Source: Nitrospira sp. CG24D
GTDB taxonomy: Bacteria; Nitrospirota; Nitrospiria; Nitrospirales; Nitrospiraceae
Assembly: GCA_002869855.2 (NCBI GenBank)
Contig: NEWQ02000015.1
Location: forward strand, 250,151-305,074
Direction: 5' to 3'
Length of the DNA stretch: 54,924 bases
The translations under genes and the position numbers were made by a program. Below the pieces are notes generated by a model. It was not told where the DNA came from. It did not search any database and saw nothing but the letters and a program-made list of their open reading frames with translations. This document shows, piece after piece, positions 44,182 to 53,699 of this stretch. Within the stretch, counting starts at the first letter, position 1. Every line of letters starts with the position of its first letter.

Positions 44182-45588
44182 ATGGTCGCATTCCGCACGC
44201 ACATCCGCCGCTCGGCCATCGCCCTCGTCCTCATCCTCTTGACCGCATTTTCCGTCTTGATCTATACCGGACTTGCGACACTCCTGGCACAGCACGTCGA
44301 CCGCGAACTCCTCACGCTCGCCGAGCAGGAAGCCGCACGAGTCGAGTTGACGACCGGAACGCTCACTGCATTGGAGGACGACGAGAAAGACGAAATGCGC
44401 GAGGCCGCCCGATCAGCGGTAGTGCTCAGTCCGTCTGGAACGGTGCTCTGGAAGGGAGCGGCGAGCATGACCCGCCCCCCGCTGTCCCCCGCGCAACTGA
44501 CCGACCTCCAGCGCGGCCTTACCCTATATGACACCATCACGCCACCGCACGATGGCTCGATCAGGCGGATTTCGTTTCCCGTCACCCATACCGGGGCTGT
44601 CCGGTACCTCCTGCAAATGGAAACGTCGCTTCGACTTGTGGACGATACCCTCCGCTTGCTCATGCTCCTTCTGGCCGCTCTTGCCGGAGCGATGATCGTC
44701 GTCGGATGGATCGGCAGCCGCTGGCTCGCGCGGGAAGCGTTGACGCCGGTCGAAGCGCTCACCGCCACGGCAGAACAGATCTCCGTGCCGTCCTTACGAA
44801 CGCGGATGACACTGGCGGCACCCTACGAGGAGTTTGACCGGCTCGCCCACGTCTTCAACGCCATGTTGGACCGGTTGCACCACGTCTTTGAGGGGCAACG
44901 GCAATTCATCGCCGATGCGGCCCATGAGATTCAAACTCCCTTGACCGTGATCAAAGGTACGATCGAAGTCACCCTGCAGAAAAGCCGCACGACCGAGGAC
45001 TACCGCGATGCGCTGGTGACAAATCTGGGACAGGTCGAGCGGCTCGGCACCTTGACCCGCTCGCTCCTCACCCTGGCGCAATTCTCCGGAGACCGTCCTC
45101 CGGTCACACTCACGCCCCTCGCGTTAGAGCCGCTGGTACAAGACCTGATCAAGGAATTGAGTCCGCTGGCGGAAGACCGCAAGATTCAGCTGATCGTGGA
45201 TGCTCAGCCTGTACCCCGCGTACAAGGCGACGCGGGGCGGCTGACGCAATTGCTCATCAACCTGCTCGACAACGCTCTGGCCCATACCCCGCCGGAGGGC
45301 CGCATTACGATTCGACTCAAGCCGATACCCGCACATGTGGTGCTGCAGGTGGAAGATACGGGGTCCGGCATCGCACTGGAACATCTGCCCCGATTGTTTG
45401 AACGGTTCTACCGGGCTGATCCTGCGCGAGCCAGAGAATCAGGCGGAACAGGACTCGGACTCGCCATCGTAAAAGAAATCGCCGAAGCCCACGGGGGTAC
45501 GGTCGCAGTAGAGAGCACGCCCGGACAAGGCACGCGGTTTACTGTCACCCTGCCCGCTTGCGCAGGTGGTGATGTTTCAGCTGGCTGA
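44182..45588 (+). CDS. sensor histidine kinase (CusS-like)
   Basis: A 468-residue kinase with two membrane helices (about 12-33 and 157-178) flanking a periplasmic domain of about 120 residues, a HAMP segment, a HisKA domain with phosphoacceptor His248 (FIADAAHEIQTPL) and a HATPase_c domain (NLLDNALAHTPP, VEDTGSGIA, GGTGLGLAIVKEI). The pairing with the OmpR-type regulator is close. The overall layout fits CusS-like metal sensors, but no obvious Met or His cluster is visible in the periplasmic part. Its 3' end overlaps the convergent DUF2127 remnant by 44 bases. Confidence 0.9.
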   Translation: MVAFRTHIRRSAIALVLILLTAFSVLIYTGLATLLAQHVDRELLTLAEQEAARVELTTGTLTALEDDEKDEMREAARSAVVLSPSGTVLWKGAASMTRPPLSPAQLTDLQRGLTLYDTITPPHDGSIRRISFPVTHTGAVRYLLQMETSLRLVDDTLRLLMLLLAALAGAMIVVGWIGSRWLAREALTPVEALTATAEQISVPSLRTRMTLAAPYEEFDRLAHVFNAMLDRLHHVFEGQRQFIADAAHEIQTPLTVIKGTIEVTLQKSRTTEDYRDALVTNLGQVERLGTLTRSLLTLAQFSGDRPPVTLTPLALEPLVQDLIKELSPLAEDRKIQLIVDAQPVPRVQGDAGRLTQLLINLLDNALAHTPPEGRITIRLKPIPAHVVLQVEDTGSGIALEHLPRLFERFYRADPARARESGGTGLGLAIVKEIAEAHGGTVAVESTPGQGTRFTVTLPACAGGDVSAG

Positions 45589-45832
45589 TGAGATACCCCA
45601 CGATACCCAGATTCAGCAACAGCGCCCCCACTCGCACGAAGGAGACGTGATCAACGATTTCGTAGACCTCGACCGGAATCAGCAAGCTTGTCGACACCAT
45701 CGTTAAATACGCGGCCCAGGAAAACTCCGGCCACAGACCGACGCCCTCAACCACCATCAGCCCTGCATAACCCAGACTGATCAGACCTGCCACCAACACA
45801 CTGTGCGGTTGAAGCCCATCCACCTTCAGCAC
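45545..45832 (-). pseudogene. 5'-truncated DUF2127 membrane protein gene
   Basis: The frame encodes 95 residues with the conserved second half of DUF2127 proteins (GVGLWPEFSWAAYLTMVSTSLLIPVEVYEIVDH and VGALLLNLGIVGYLISQLK). The family is normally about 150-170 residues and starts with additional helices. Upstream, codons AFIHGL still fit the family, but an in-frame TGA lies about 11 codons before 45832 and no ATG is available. It is therefore probably the 3' remnant of a gene, although a short GTG-started product cannot be excluded. It overlaps the kinase gene convergently. Confidence 0.55.
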
Positions 45833-46115
45833 CAGCCCATGAATGAATGCGCGTTGTCATCATGAAAGGGTTTTATAATGTACTGTATGAGCGTCAATGC
45901 CTACGGACAATTGACTCGCCTATTGCGCGCAGCCAGTCAAGGAATCGGCCACGTTGTCAAAGTGATTCCGCTCTGACGGACAGCAATACCTAGGTGCCCA
46001 ACCTCACCGCCTTTAGGCACTAGCTCCCGATCTCAAGCCATGGCATAGTACCGCTTCGTATCGCAGGCCTGAAACAGGCACAGTGCCCGATCACAGTCTA
46101 TCCAGGAGCCCGGAC

Positions 46116-46538
46116 ATGGCGTACCTACTATCGCTTGCAAAAATCGTCCAGTCGCTGCTGGAGCCGGGATCGGTCGTGCCGGCGCGGCTCCGGGATCGCA
46201 TGGATGAAGACACGTCCCAAGCAGTGGAGCGAGCCCTGCGCGCCCTCTCCGAAGTGGCGATGCAGCAACACCACCAGGCGCGAGCATCAGGGACCTACGC
46301 GGCCATCCAGGAAGAGCAGGACACCCTCCTCGCCGAGATTGCGATTCACACACGAGCCGTCAGATCGGATCTCACCCTCACGCCCCAGGAAGCCGTCCGC
46401 CGGATTCTCTTGATCGTGGGCTTTGCGAGAACGGTTCTGGATAATGATCCGCAGCTCGAAGAACAGTTGGGGCCCGGCGTCGGCGCGTTCTTTGAAAAGC
46501 TAGACCGAGCGGAATTCAGAGACGGGACCGTCAGCTGA
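46116..46538 (+). CDS. helical protein, unknown function
   Basis: This 140-residue protein looks all-helical, with no signal peptide, membrane segment or cysteine. Segments such as AVERALRALSEVAMQQHHQA and EEQDTLLAEIAIHTRAVRSDL are amphipathic. The ATG at 46116 has AGGAG 9 bases upstream. It precedes the PEP-mutase fusion by about 120 bases in the same direction, and might be in one transcript with it. No family is recognised. Confidence 0.55.
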   Translation: MAYLLSLAKIVQSLLEPGSVVPARLRDRMDEDTSQAVERALRALSEVAMQQHHQARASGTYAAIQEEQDTLLAEIAIHTRAVRSDLTLTPQEAVRRILLIVGFARTVLDNDPQLEEQLGPGVGAFFEKLDRAEFRDGTVS

Positions 46539-46657
46539 ACACAGGAACCCGCCAGGGTTCACCGCCGCAAAAGGCTGCGTGATTTCTCTCGGAAAAACCG
46601 GTATCCTTTCCGACCAACACCGGCACAATATTCCAGCCGGCACAAGGAAGGGAATCC

Positions 46658-48292
46658 ATGAGCGCGACACCCGGTCTCAGTACCACCAAACAGTTCCGCA
46701 ACCTCCTCCTGTCGGACCAGCTGGAATTCATCTGCGAAGCCCACAACGGCCTCAGCGCCAAGATCGTCCAGGAAGCCGGATTTAAAGGCATCTGGGCCAG
46801 CGGCCTGTCGATCTCAGCCCAGTTCGGCGTGCGCGACAATAACGAAGCCAGCTGGACGCAGGTGCTCGAAACCCTTGAGTTCATGTCCGACGCCACCACG
46901 ATTCCGATTCTCCTCGACGGCGACACCGGCTACGGCAACTTCAACAACATGCAACGCCTCGTCCGCAAGCTGGAGCAGCGCAAGATTGCCGCGGTGTGCA
47001 TCGAAGACAAGCTCTTCCCCAAAACGAATAGCTTCATCAAGGGCGACGCCCAGCCCATGGCGGACATGCACGAGTTCTGCGGCAAGATCAAAGCCGGCAA
47101 AGACGCCCAGAGCGATCCGAACTTTTCCATCATCGCCCGGGTCGAAGCCTTCATCTGCGGGTGGGGGCTGGCCGAAGCGCTGCGCCGCGCCGAAGCCTAT
47201 CGCCAGGCCGGCGCCGACGGCATCCTCATCCACAGCGCCCTGGCGGTGCCCGATGAAATCCTGGCGTTCAAACAGGAATGGGGTAATCGCTGCCCGGTCG
47301 TGATCGTCCCGACGAAATACTATGCCACGCCGACCGATGTCTTTCGGCAGCACAACTTCTCGATGGTGATCTGGGCCAATCACCTGCTCCGCAGCTCCGT
47401 CGCCGCCATGCAGAAAACCGCGCGCACGTTGAAGGAACAGGAACATCTCTTGTCCATCGAAGATAACGTCGCGCCGGTGTCGGAAATTTTCCGGCTGCAA
47501 AACGCCGCGGAATTGCAAGAAGCTGAAGACCGCTATCTCCCGAAAGGCGCCGAAGATACCTGCGCCATCGTCCTGGCCGCCTCACGCGGCAGCGAATTGG
47601 GCGACCTCACCGAACACCAGCCCAAGACCATGGTCAAGGTCCAAGGCACGCCCATCCTCGCCCGTATTGTCGACGCCTACAATGCCGTCGGCGTCAAAGA
47701 TATCGTCGTCGTCCGGGGCTACAAAAAAGAGACGGTGAATCTGCCCAACCTGACCTATGTCGATAACGACGACTATGCGGACACCGGCGAACTGGTCTCC
47801 CTGCTCAAAGCGCTGCAGTCGCGCAAGGGCCGTGCGCAACAGACCCTCATTTCCTACGGCGATGTGCTGTTTAACAAATACATTCCTCAGTCCCTCTGCC
47901 AGGAATCGGATGACTGCGTCATCTTCCTCGACAGCAACTGGCGGGAACAGACCCGTTACGCGCGGCTCGGGGGCTTTGCCGAATGCACCGTCCCCAACTC
48001 CCGGCGGGCGTTCAATGTGAAGGTCTATCTCAAGCACCTGGGCAACGAGATCCCCGAAGCCAATACCCACGGCGTCTGGATGGGCTTCCTGAAAGTCTCG
48101 CCGACCGCCGCCACGCTCATCACCACCATCATCACCGACCTGCTCGCACAGCCCGGCAATCGAAAAGCCACCATCCCCCAGTTGATTCAGGAACTGCTCA
48201 CACGCCAACAGCCCATCCGGGTCCTCTATACCGTCGGTCACTGGCTCGACATCAACAGCCTGGAAGATGTGGTGCAGGCGGGAGAGTTTTAA
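46658..48292 (+). CDS. pepM: phosphoenolpyruvate mutase fused to a nucleotidyltransferase (PepM-PntC type)
   Basis: This is a 544-residue fusion. Residues about 1-290 form a PEP mutase of the isocitrate-lyase superfamily, with [13 protein letters not shown] and the diagnostic [10 protein letters not shown], the EDKXXXXXNS motif that separates PEP mutase from other members. Residues about 305-540 form a nucleotidyltransferase, with [26 protein letters not shown], a variant of the sugar-nucleotide transferase signature, and later [11 protein letters not shown] mutase makes the C-P bond of phosphonates; the fused domain would activate a phosphonate, for example as a CMP derivative. No phosphonopyruvate decarboxylase is encoded in the window. 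Confidence 0.88.
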   Translation: MSATPGLSTTKQFRNLLLSDQLEFICEAHNGLSAKIVQEAGFKGIWASGLSISAQFGVRDNNEASWTQVLETLEFMSDATTIPILLDGDTGYGNFNNMQRLVRKLEQRKIAAVCIEDKLFPKTNSFIKGDAQPMADMHEFCGKIKAGKDAQSDPNFSIIARVEAFICGWGLAEALRRAEAYRQAGADGILIHSALAVPDEILAFKQEWGNRCPVVIVPTKYYATPTDVFRQHNFSMVIWANHLLRSSVAAMQKTARTLKEQEHLLSIEDNVAPVSEIFRLQNAAELQEAEDRYLPKGAEDTCAIVLAASRGSELGDLTEHQPKTMVKVQGTPILARIVDAYNAVGVKDIVVVRGYKKETVNLPNLTYVDNDDYADTGELVSLLKALQSRKGRAQQTLISYGDVLFNKYIPQSLCQESDDCVIFLDSNWREQTRYARLGGFAECTVPNSRRAFNVKVYLKHLGNEIPEANTHGVWMGFLKVSPTAATLITTIITDLLAQPGNRKATIPQLIQELLTRQQPIRVLYTVGHWLDINSLEDVVQAGEF

Positions 48293-48747
48293 GCGACATC
48301 TGAGCGCTCGCGAACCGAGAACAATCGACCTGAACAAACGCGGGCTTCGCCACTCAGCGACGTGACAATCCACTCCGCATAAGAGCGGCCTTATCCAAAA
48401 GAAGACCGGCTGTAATCGCACGCTCCATCGTCCCAACACCCACAGCGCTCCTTCCCGGCCTTCCTTCTCTCATGCTCCATGGCCATAATCTCCTGGCTCT
48501 ATTATCGCGGAAGATACAGGACAGGATCATTTTGAATACATATTCACCTCTTCTCGAATAGGATATTCGACATGAGCTGAACAATTGCTGGCAATTCATC
48601 ACGAAGCCCATGCGGCACAGAACTCGCTTTCTGTAGAGACCATGGAGAACTACACGCATCGTAGCGATCTCAGCTCAGCACCTCATCCCTTCATGGCACC
48701 GCGGCAGTTGATGCTGACGCGTCCATGAAGCAACCAAGGAGGTTTCT
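48293..48747. other. intergenic region with tandem inverted repeats
   Basis: This 455-base gap has no convincing gene. The middle (about 48500-48600) is AT-rich, unlike its surroundings, and contains the two inverted repeats listed separately at 48533-48570. The AT-rich tract and repeats lie about 180 bases before the haem-protein gene at 48748, in the position of a promoter and operator. Confidence 0.5.
48533..48570. promoter_or_regulatory. two tandem GAATA-N2/3-TATTC inverted repeats
   Basis: TGAATA-CA-TATTCA (48533-48546) and TCGAATA-GGA-TATTCGA (48554-48570) are both perfect inverted repeats sharing the half-site GAATA/TATTC. Their centres are about 22 bases apart, two helical turns, so two dimers could bind on the same face. 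They lie in an AT-rich tract upstream of the DUF3365 gene. The regulator is unknown. Confidence 0.5.
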
Positions 48748-49341
48748 ATGACATCCTCCAGCAAGTTGCTCAGGGCCGTCCTCATGTCAGCATTCGGATT
48801 GGGCATCAGCGGCTTTCCCTCGCCGAGCCCTGCTGCGACGGGAGAAGCAGCCGTGAGCCTGCCCATCGAAATCGTGGCGGACTATGTCCATGCGGTGATT
48901 GAAGCAGACCGTGAAGTCTACACCAAGCATGTCGTTGAACGGTTGCAAATCAAAGGGGTGGTCGTGGCCTCGGAGAACTGGGAGCAGAAAAATACGCTGC
49001 CTCTCCCGGCTCAATTCCTGATGGAGTCGGGCCGTACCATGGCAAAGAAAGGGCTAGGCATACAATATCGACTCATCAGCCTCTGGCCGATTAATAAGCA
49101 CAACGCCGCTTCCAGCGAGTTCGAGAAGGCCGGCTTAGGTACTGTTCTCACCCATCCGACCAAGCCATATACCGGATTTGTGAAGGAAGGAGGAGCCCGG
49201 TACTTCCAGGCCGTCTATCCGGATCTCGCAATAACTCAGGCCTGCATCGGTTGCCATAACGCCCATCCTGAAAGCCCGAAACGGGATTTCAAGATCAACG
49301 ATGTCATGGGGGCCATCGTGATCAGCATTCCCGTGAAATAA
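48748..49341 (+). CDS. DUF3365 (Tll0287-like) c-type haem protein
   Basis: This is a 197-residue protein with a signal peptide (cleavage near PAA). The mature part is a DUF3365 domain, a PAS-like periplasmic fold, with a single c-haem site Cys166-Ile-Gly-Cys-His170 followed by NAHPESPKRDFK, as in this family. A preceding ARYFQAVYPDL segment is characteristic. AAGGAGG precedes the ATG. Such proteins are thought to be haem-based redox or gas sensors, or electron carriers. It is monocistronic and preceded by two tandem inverted repeats. Confidence 0.85.
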   Translation: MTSSSKLLRAVLMSAFGLGISGFPSPSPAATGEAAVSLPIEIVADYVHAVIEADREVYTKHVVERLQIKGVVVASENWEQKNTLPLPAQFLMESGRTMAKKGLGIQYRLISLWPINKHNAASSEFEKAGLGTVLTHPTKPYTGFVKEGGARYFQAVYPDLAITQACIGCHNAHPESPKRDFKINDVMGAIVISIPVK

Positions 49342-49484
49342 TCGGGTGCGGGCAGGACTCTTCCCTCGCAATACCGAACCTTCTTGCGGCCCCAGGATCG
49401 GACCGCAAGAGGGTTCGAGGCTCACCAGTGCATCAGAAGAACCGGGTGTTGGAATTAGTCCTTACACACTCCATCCCGGATGGC

Positions 49485-50573
49485 CTACGGAGTTTTTTGC
49501 TTCACGACGATAGCGCGAAGAAGCGATTCGAGTTTCGCCCTGGCGTTCTGACTTGACCCGTTCGTAGTCAACGATGCATGCAAGTCGATCCAGGTTCCCG
49601 CCTGCACCCAGTGGGCATGCAGGTGAGAATTCGTGATGTTAGGAACCGCGCGCTCATAGGCGATCGTCTCCCAGTTGCCCAGACGGCCGAACACCACGCG
49701 CTGCGCGTCCGGGAGTCCATTCTTCTTGGACACCGTGACCTCGTCCTCCCAGATTTTCTTGAGACCGGGAAACGCCTGGTCTGACTCGAACCATCCGGAA
49801 ATGATCACCTGTTTGGCGTCGTCCCGAAAATGGAAATAGCGCGGGTTGGTGGTAGACCCTCCGATCGCGCTATTCGTGAGCGACAAGCCGCCAAGAGGCA
49901 GGCGCATGACCAGGCGGCTCGCCGGAACCGTGAGCACATGGGCCTGCTCGGTCGAGGTGATCTGAAGCGCATTGGGACGAACGGAATGCTCCGGTGCCCC
50001 CTGCGCAGCCGTCTGCCTGGTGGAGTGAATCGCCCCTTCCAGCATCGCCGTCGCCTCGGCATTCACCGGATCCGCCGCATCCTGCGACAGAATCGTAAAC
50101 GACACCAGTAAATCTCCCACTCGCAGCATCCCCTGTTTCATCCGCTTGAATTCGCCCGGCTTCGGGGCCCGATCGGTCACCGCATAGTGGTAACCCATGC
50201 CCGTCGTGCCTTTCATCTCCTGCACGGCGATGTCGGGTTCGAGCGCCTGGGCTTTGGCCTGCGCCGCCGCCTGCTCCACCTTTTTTCTGATGTCCGCAGC
50301 GACCGGGAGCAACGCCCCGGAACGGTCCGACCAGATGGGCGTGAGCAATACTCGAAACGCCGCGCCGCTCTCCGGACCGAAGGCAATCGTCGGCGGAAGG
50401 CCGTTCTGCGGTTGCGTGACGTTGTCTTTCCAGGAAGCGGGCACGTTGAGCTGGAGACTGCCGTGCTGACCTAGCGCATAGTCCCGTGACGCCGTCGCTT
50501 CGGCAAAAGCCTGAGCCGTCCCCGACATCATCCAAACCACCATCAATAGTCGTATTACAGTGAACCGCATCAC
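49485..50573 (-). CDS. secreted protein, unknown function
   Basis: This is a 362-residue protein with a signal peptide (cleavage near AFA or AEA). The mature part appears as two similar halves: the first starts DYALGQHGSLQLNVPASWKDN and the second VPASRLVMRLPLGGLSLTNSA, each followed by a beta-rich stretch and a helix, which suggests an internal duplication. It has no cysteines in the mature part. I do not recognise the family. It is flanked by a haem protein and a PilZ protein, transcribed separately. Confidence 0.6.
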   Translation of the reverse strand: MMRFTVIRLLMVVWMMSGTAQAFAEATASRDYALGQHGSLQLNVPASWKDNVTQPQNGLPPTIAFGPESGAAFRVLLTPIWSDRSGALLPVAADIRKKVEQAAAQAKAQALEPDIAVQEMKGTTGMGYHYAVTDRAPKPGEFKRMKQGMLRVGDLLVSFTILSQDAADPVNAEATAMLEGAIHSTRQTAAQGAPEHSVRPNALQITSTEQAHVLTVPASRLVMRLPLGGLSLTNSAIGGSTTNPRYFHFRDDAKQVIISGWFESDQAFPGLKKIWEDEVTVSKKNGLPDAQRVVFGRLGNWETIAYERAVPNITNSHLHAHWVQAGTWIDLHASLTTNGSSQNARAKLESLLRAIVVKQKTP

Positions 50574-50779
50574 CCTACCTCCAAGAAATCAGACACTTCG
50601 CCTTCTGTCCGAGCCGGCCAGGCGCCAACAGTACACGAGATCGAATACGAAACCTACTCCCTCCCTGCCAACATCACAGATGAAGATGATTCCGTATTCG
50701 ACAACAAAGAGCATCGGTCGCGGCTGGTTCGTGCGAGGAAAACTAGAAACACACACTCTGCTCAAAGATGCGCAACAGG

Positions 50780-51169
50780 TCAGGCAAGAGCTGCCGTCGA
50801 GCGTTTCTGAACGGGCACGTCAGGCGAATCCGAGCGGGTCTTCAACAGTTGAATGAGTTCGGTTCGCAGCCTGCGATTGAGCCGTTGCCTGGTCTCATCC
50901 GGCAGTCGGAGAAACTCGACACCAAACTGATGGCCCTCAACCCATTTGATCGTGCCAAGCTCAATGGCGAGCGCTTGCGCCTGATCCGGAAGCAGAATAC
51001 TCACGCGCACATCACTGCCGCAGAGAACCTCGCGATCGGACAAGACCGAACACCCGCTGAACGACAGGTTGGTCAGAACACCTTCTCCGACAAACGGAGC
51101 CCCGCCGAAGATGACCGGGTAGTAGAGCGGATACCGGGGATAGATCCGGCTATAAGAAAGAGACGCCAC
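50780..51169 (-). CDS. PilZ-domain protein (c-di-GMP receptor)
   Basis: This 129-residue protein is one PilZ domain with both binding motifs: RIYPR (RxxxR) near the N-terminus and TNLSFSG (NxSxxG) after the third strand, followed by the usual strands and a C-terminal helix. I start it at the GTG at 51169, which has GGAGG 5 bases upstream; the open frame continues to 51271 but that part is not PilZ-like. It probably reports c-di-GMP levels to an unknown partner. The glucan synthase at 37331 carries two domains of the same type. Confidence 0.78.
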   Translation of the reverse strand: MASLSYSRIYPRYPLYYPVIFGGAPFVGEGVLTNLSFSGCSVLSDREVLCGSDVRVSILLPDQAQALAIELGTIKWVEGHQFGVEFLRLPDETRQRLNRRLRTELIQLLKTRSDSPDVPVQKRSTAALA

Positions 51170-51407
51170 CAGAGCCTCCGTACAGTCGGATTGTACTGAG
51201 CCAGGCACGCGGATCGATATCCTACCTAGGAAGGGGGAGCCGAACGTCTTCCCGCTGGTAAACGGCACCACACGATGCGCGAAACGGTCCGGACTCCATG
51301 AGGAGAACCGTTCCGGATACGGTGATGGGAAGCGGCCACCGATTGAAAACGACCCTACGCCTGTACGACAATCGCCACATCATTCAAATCGGCGAAAGGA
51401 CACGTTC

Positions 51408-51824
51408 ATGGAAACACCGTTACTCGAAACACCACCTGACAATGCGGTCCACAGCTTTGTCCCGCTCGGGTACATCGCGGCCTACGATGCGCCGTTGAAT
51501 TGTGATTTCGCCTTCCTCGCCTACAAGGAGACGGATAAGGACTCAGGCAACTGGCGGGTGCGCATCCGCTCGACGCAGACCGTGGGGGCCGTCCTTGAAG
51601 CCCCGATGATTGCGAACAAAGCGCGGGAAGCCGGAGCCCAAGGCAAACCGTTTTTTCTCTGGGGATACAAGCTGGAGCCCAGCGCAGCGGATCAGCGTCA
51701 AATCGAGTTTCGCGTCTATCAGGAAAACGGGACACCGAAAGAACTTGAAATCTTCGTCCGGCTGAGGCAATTCGACCAGAGCGCAGACACACCGCAGAGC
51801 CTCCGCGTGCCCTGGCCGGCGTAA
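51408..51824 (+). CDS. soluble protein, unknown function
   Basis: A 138-residue protein with no signal peptide or membrane segment. The sequence looks like a mixed alpha/beta domain (CDFAFLAYKETDKDSGNWRVRI, KPFFLWGYKLEPSA, QIEFRVYQENGTPKELEIFVRL). AAAGGA lies upstream of the ATG. The family is not recognised, and the neighbours (PilZ protein and sigma factor) give no direct indication of function. Confidence 0.55.
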   Translation: METPLLETPPDNAVHSFVPLGYIAAYDAPLNCDFAFLAYKETDKDSGNWRVRIRSTQTVGAVLEAPMIANKAREAGAQGKPFFLWGYKLEPSAADQRQIEFRVYQENGTPKELEIFVRLRQFDQSADTPQSLRVPWPA

Positions 51825-52057
51825 CCCCTGGCCACACCACCAACCGACGGAGCGATACAGCGGCCATCCTCATCTCCATCACCGCCGCAACAGGCTGCCA
51901 CGTTCCCACTGGCTCCGGACCATCGGCGTCCCCTATACTGCTGCTGCATTCACCCTCTTGTAAGAAATCGAGCCCCGCCGCGATAGACAGCAGAGAGGCC
52001 GGCGGTCTCGGCGCGAAGCGAGGACTCGACCGGCACCGGAGGAGCAGGACCTGCCGC

Positions 52058-52651
52058 ATGACAGATCGAATCACAACGGACGCCCAGTCCCTCATCGACG
52101 CCCATGGAGACGCACTCTACCGGTTTGCGCTCGTCCGCGTGAGAGATAAAGATGCCGCCGAGGATTTAGTACAGGAAACCTTCCTGGCCGCCCTGCAAGG
52201 CACCTACCGGGAAAGCGGGCCGACAGCGGAGCGCAGATGGATGATCGGCATCATGAAACATAAAGTGATCGACTATTTCCGCCGGACCAGCCGGGAGCCT
52301 ATCCAGCAAGCCGATCCGTCTGGCCTCGCAGCGGAAGACACGTTTCTTGACGACGGCCATTGGAAACCGGAAGCCGCCCCGATGCAGGCCTGGACGGAAC
52401 CGCCGGACCGGCTGATCGAACGGCGCCAGTTTTGGGAAGCGCTGGCCGGCTGCATGGATCGGCTCCCGCCACGGGCGGCCCAGGTCTTTACCTTGCGGGA
52501 ACTCGATGAGCTGGAGACCGACCAGATTTGCGAACTGCTCCAGCTGACCCCGACCAACTTCGGCGTCATCCTGTACCGGGCCAGAAAACAACTCCGGGAC
52601 TGCTTAGGCAGCCGGTATTTCGGTCAGGCACAAGAAGGACTCAACGCATGA
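52058..52651 (+). CDS. ECF-like RNA polymerase sigma factor
   Basis: This 197-residue protein has sigma region 2 (LYRFALVRVRDKDAAEDLVQETFLAAL, then WMIGIMKHKVIDYFRR) and region 4 (LPPRAAQVFTLRELDELETDQICELLQLTPTNFGVILYRARKQLRDCL). The linker between them is rather long (about 60 residues). It directs RNA polymerase to an unknown regulon. Its stop overlaps the start of a zinc-finger protein gene (ATGA), the normal arrangement for a sigma factor with its anti-sigma factor. Confidence 0.9.
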   Translation: MTDRITTDAQSLIDAHGDALYRFALVRVRDKDAAEDLVQETFLAALQGTYRESGPTAERRWMIGIMKHKVIDYFRRTSREPIQQADPSGLAAEDTFLDDGHWKPEAAPMQAWTEPPDRLIERRQFWEALAGCMDRLPPRAAQVFTLRELDELETDQICELLQLTPTNFGVILYRARKQLRDCLGSRYFGQAQEGLNA

Positions 52652-52929
52652 GCCGGCGCGCCTCCCCCATCTACACATGCCAAGACATGTCGCAGCTGCT
52701 GTCCGACGCGATGGATCGCACACTGCCCTGGCACACACGCCTGCGCATGCAGCTGCACCTCCGCATCTGCCTCCTCTGCCGGCAATACCAGCATCAATTG
52801 ACCCTCTTGCGCGCCGTGCTGCGCAAGAGCGGCAACCAGCTCACCGAGGCCGAGCACACCCATGCGCCCGGCCTCTCCCCCGAAGCCAAAGCCCGCATTC
52901 AACGCGCGATTGATTCTCACGACCGCTAG
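52648..52929 (+). CDS. small zinc-finger protein, probable anti-sigma factor
   Basis: This 93-residue protein has the HxxxCxxC core of anti-sigma zinc-finger domains (LHLRICLLCRQYQ) after a CQDMSQLLSDAMD segment typical of zf-HC2 proteins. It has no membrane helix, so it would be a soluble anti-sigma factor. It overlaps the sigma gene by four bases. Zinc-coordinating anti-sigma factors often respond to oxidants through the Cys pair; that is inference here. Confidence 0.78.
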   Translation: MSRRASPIYTCQDMSQLLSDAMDRTLPWHTRLRMQLHLRICLLCRQYQHQLTLLRAVLRKSGNQLTEAEHTHAPGLSPEAKARIQRAIDSHDR

Positions 52930-53058
52930 CACACCGGACCGCGCGACCATTCCAAGCCTCCGGATCTTCGCCCTGTAAGAAATTCTCCTCCCACGCGATA
53001 GAGCTGCATCCGGAGAATCATTCCGGTTCTCATCCACCACTGTTCAAGGAGGGGCTCT

Positions 53059-53520
53059 ATGACAGGATTCACACAACGCATCATCGCCGGGCTGGCATTA
53101 CTCGCCAGCGTCGCGGCCGGTCCGGCCTTCGCCGCCGATGTCACCCACAGCACACCGGGCCTCAGCGGCTATGATCCCGTCGCCTATTTCACCGACGGCA
53201 AACCGGTCAAAGGATCGGGCTATCACGTGACCATGCACGAGGGCGTCACCTACGCCTTCGCCAACGCCGACCATAAGAAACTCTTCATCGCCAATCCGAA
53301 ACAGTACCTCCCCGCCTTCGGAGGCTATTGCGCCTATGGCGTCGCCGTCGGAAAGAAATTCGTGGCGGATCCGGAAGTGTGGAAGGTCGTGGACGGAACC
53401 CTGTACTTGAACCTGGACAAAGGCATTCAGGAGAAGTGGCAGAAGGATATCCCCGGCCAGATCAAGAAAGCCGAGGCCAACTGGTCAGAGATCAAGGACA
53501 AATCGCCCGACGCGTTGTAA
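53059..53520 (+). CDS. exported YHS-domain protein
   Basis: The 153-residue protein has a signal peptide (cleavage near AFA) and one YHS domain: LSGYDPVAYFTDGKPVKGSGYHV, followed by YAFANADHKKLFIANPKQYLPAFGGYCAYGVA, with the Cys-containing GYCA motif that the family uses, and a helical C-terminus. AAGGAGGGG precedes the ATG. YHS domains are linked with copper binding and are common near metal and redox systems. It follows the sigma/anti-sigma pair by about 130 bases and could be a target of that sigma factor. Confidence 0.88.
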   Translation: MTGFTQRIIAGLALLASVAAGPAFAADVTHSTPGLSGYDPVAYFTDGKPVKGSGYHVTMHEGVTYAFANADHKKLFIANPKQYLPAFGGYCAYGVAVGKKFVADPEVWKVVDGTLYLNLDKGIQEKWQKDIPGQIKKAEANWSEIKDKSPDAL

Positions 53521-53699
53521 ACCGCCCCCGGCCCGCCGCTCGACCGAACGGCGGGCCGATGCCAAGCGCCCTGAAGCAGATGCATTCCAGGCGGGTACAA
53601 CCAGATCCGCATGCCGAAGCTACACCCCGTCCCTTCCACCTCGGCTCAGTCCGGCAACACGGCATCACATCGCGCAACAGCCCCATCTTGCGCGGCGAA

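Noticed and set aside
43477..44295. Minus-strand frame of 272 codons across the OmpR-type regulator
   Set aside because: The plus strand has an unmistakable response regulator; the opposite frame has no recognisable features.
49468..49498. Plus-strand terminator (ACTCC/GGAGT followed by a T-run)
   Set aside because: The stem is only 5 bp with a long loop, and the T-run encodes the last lysine codons of the minus-strand gene; possible but too weak to annotate.
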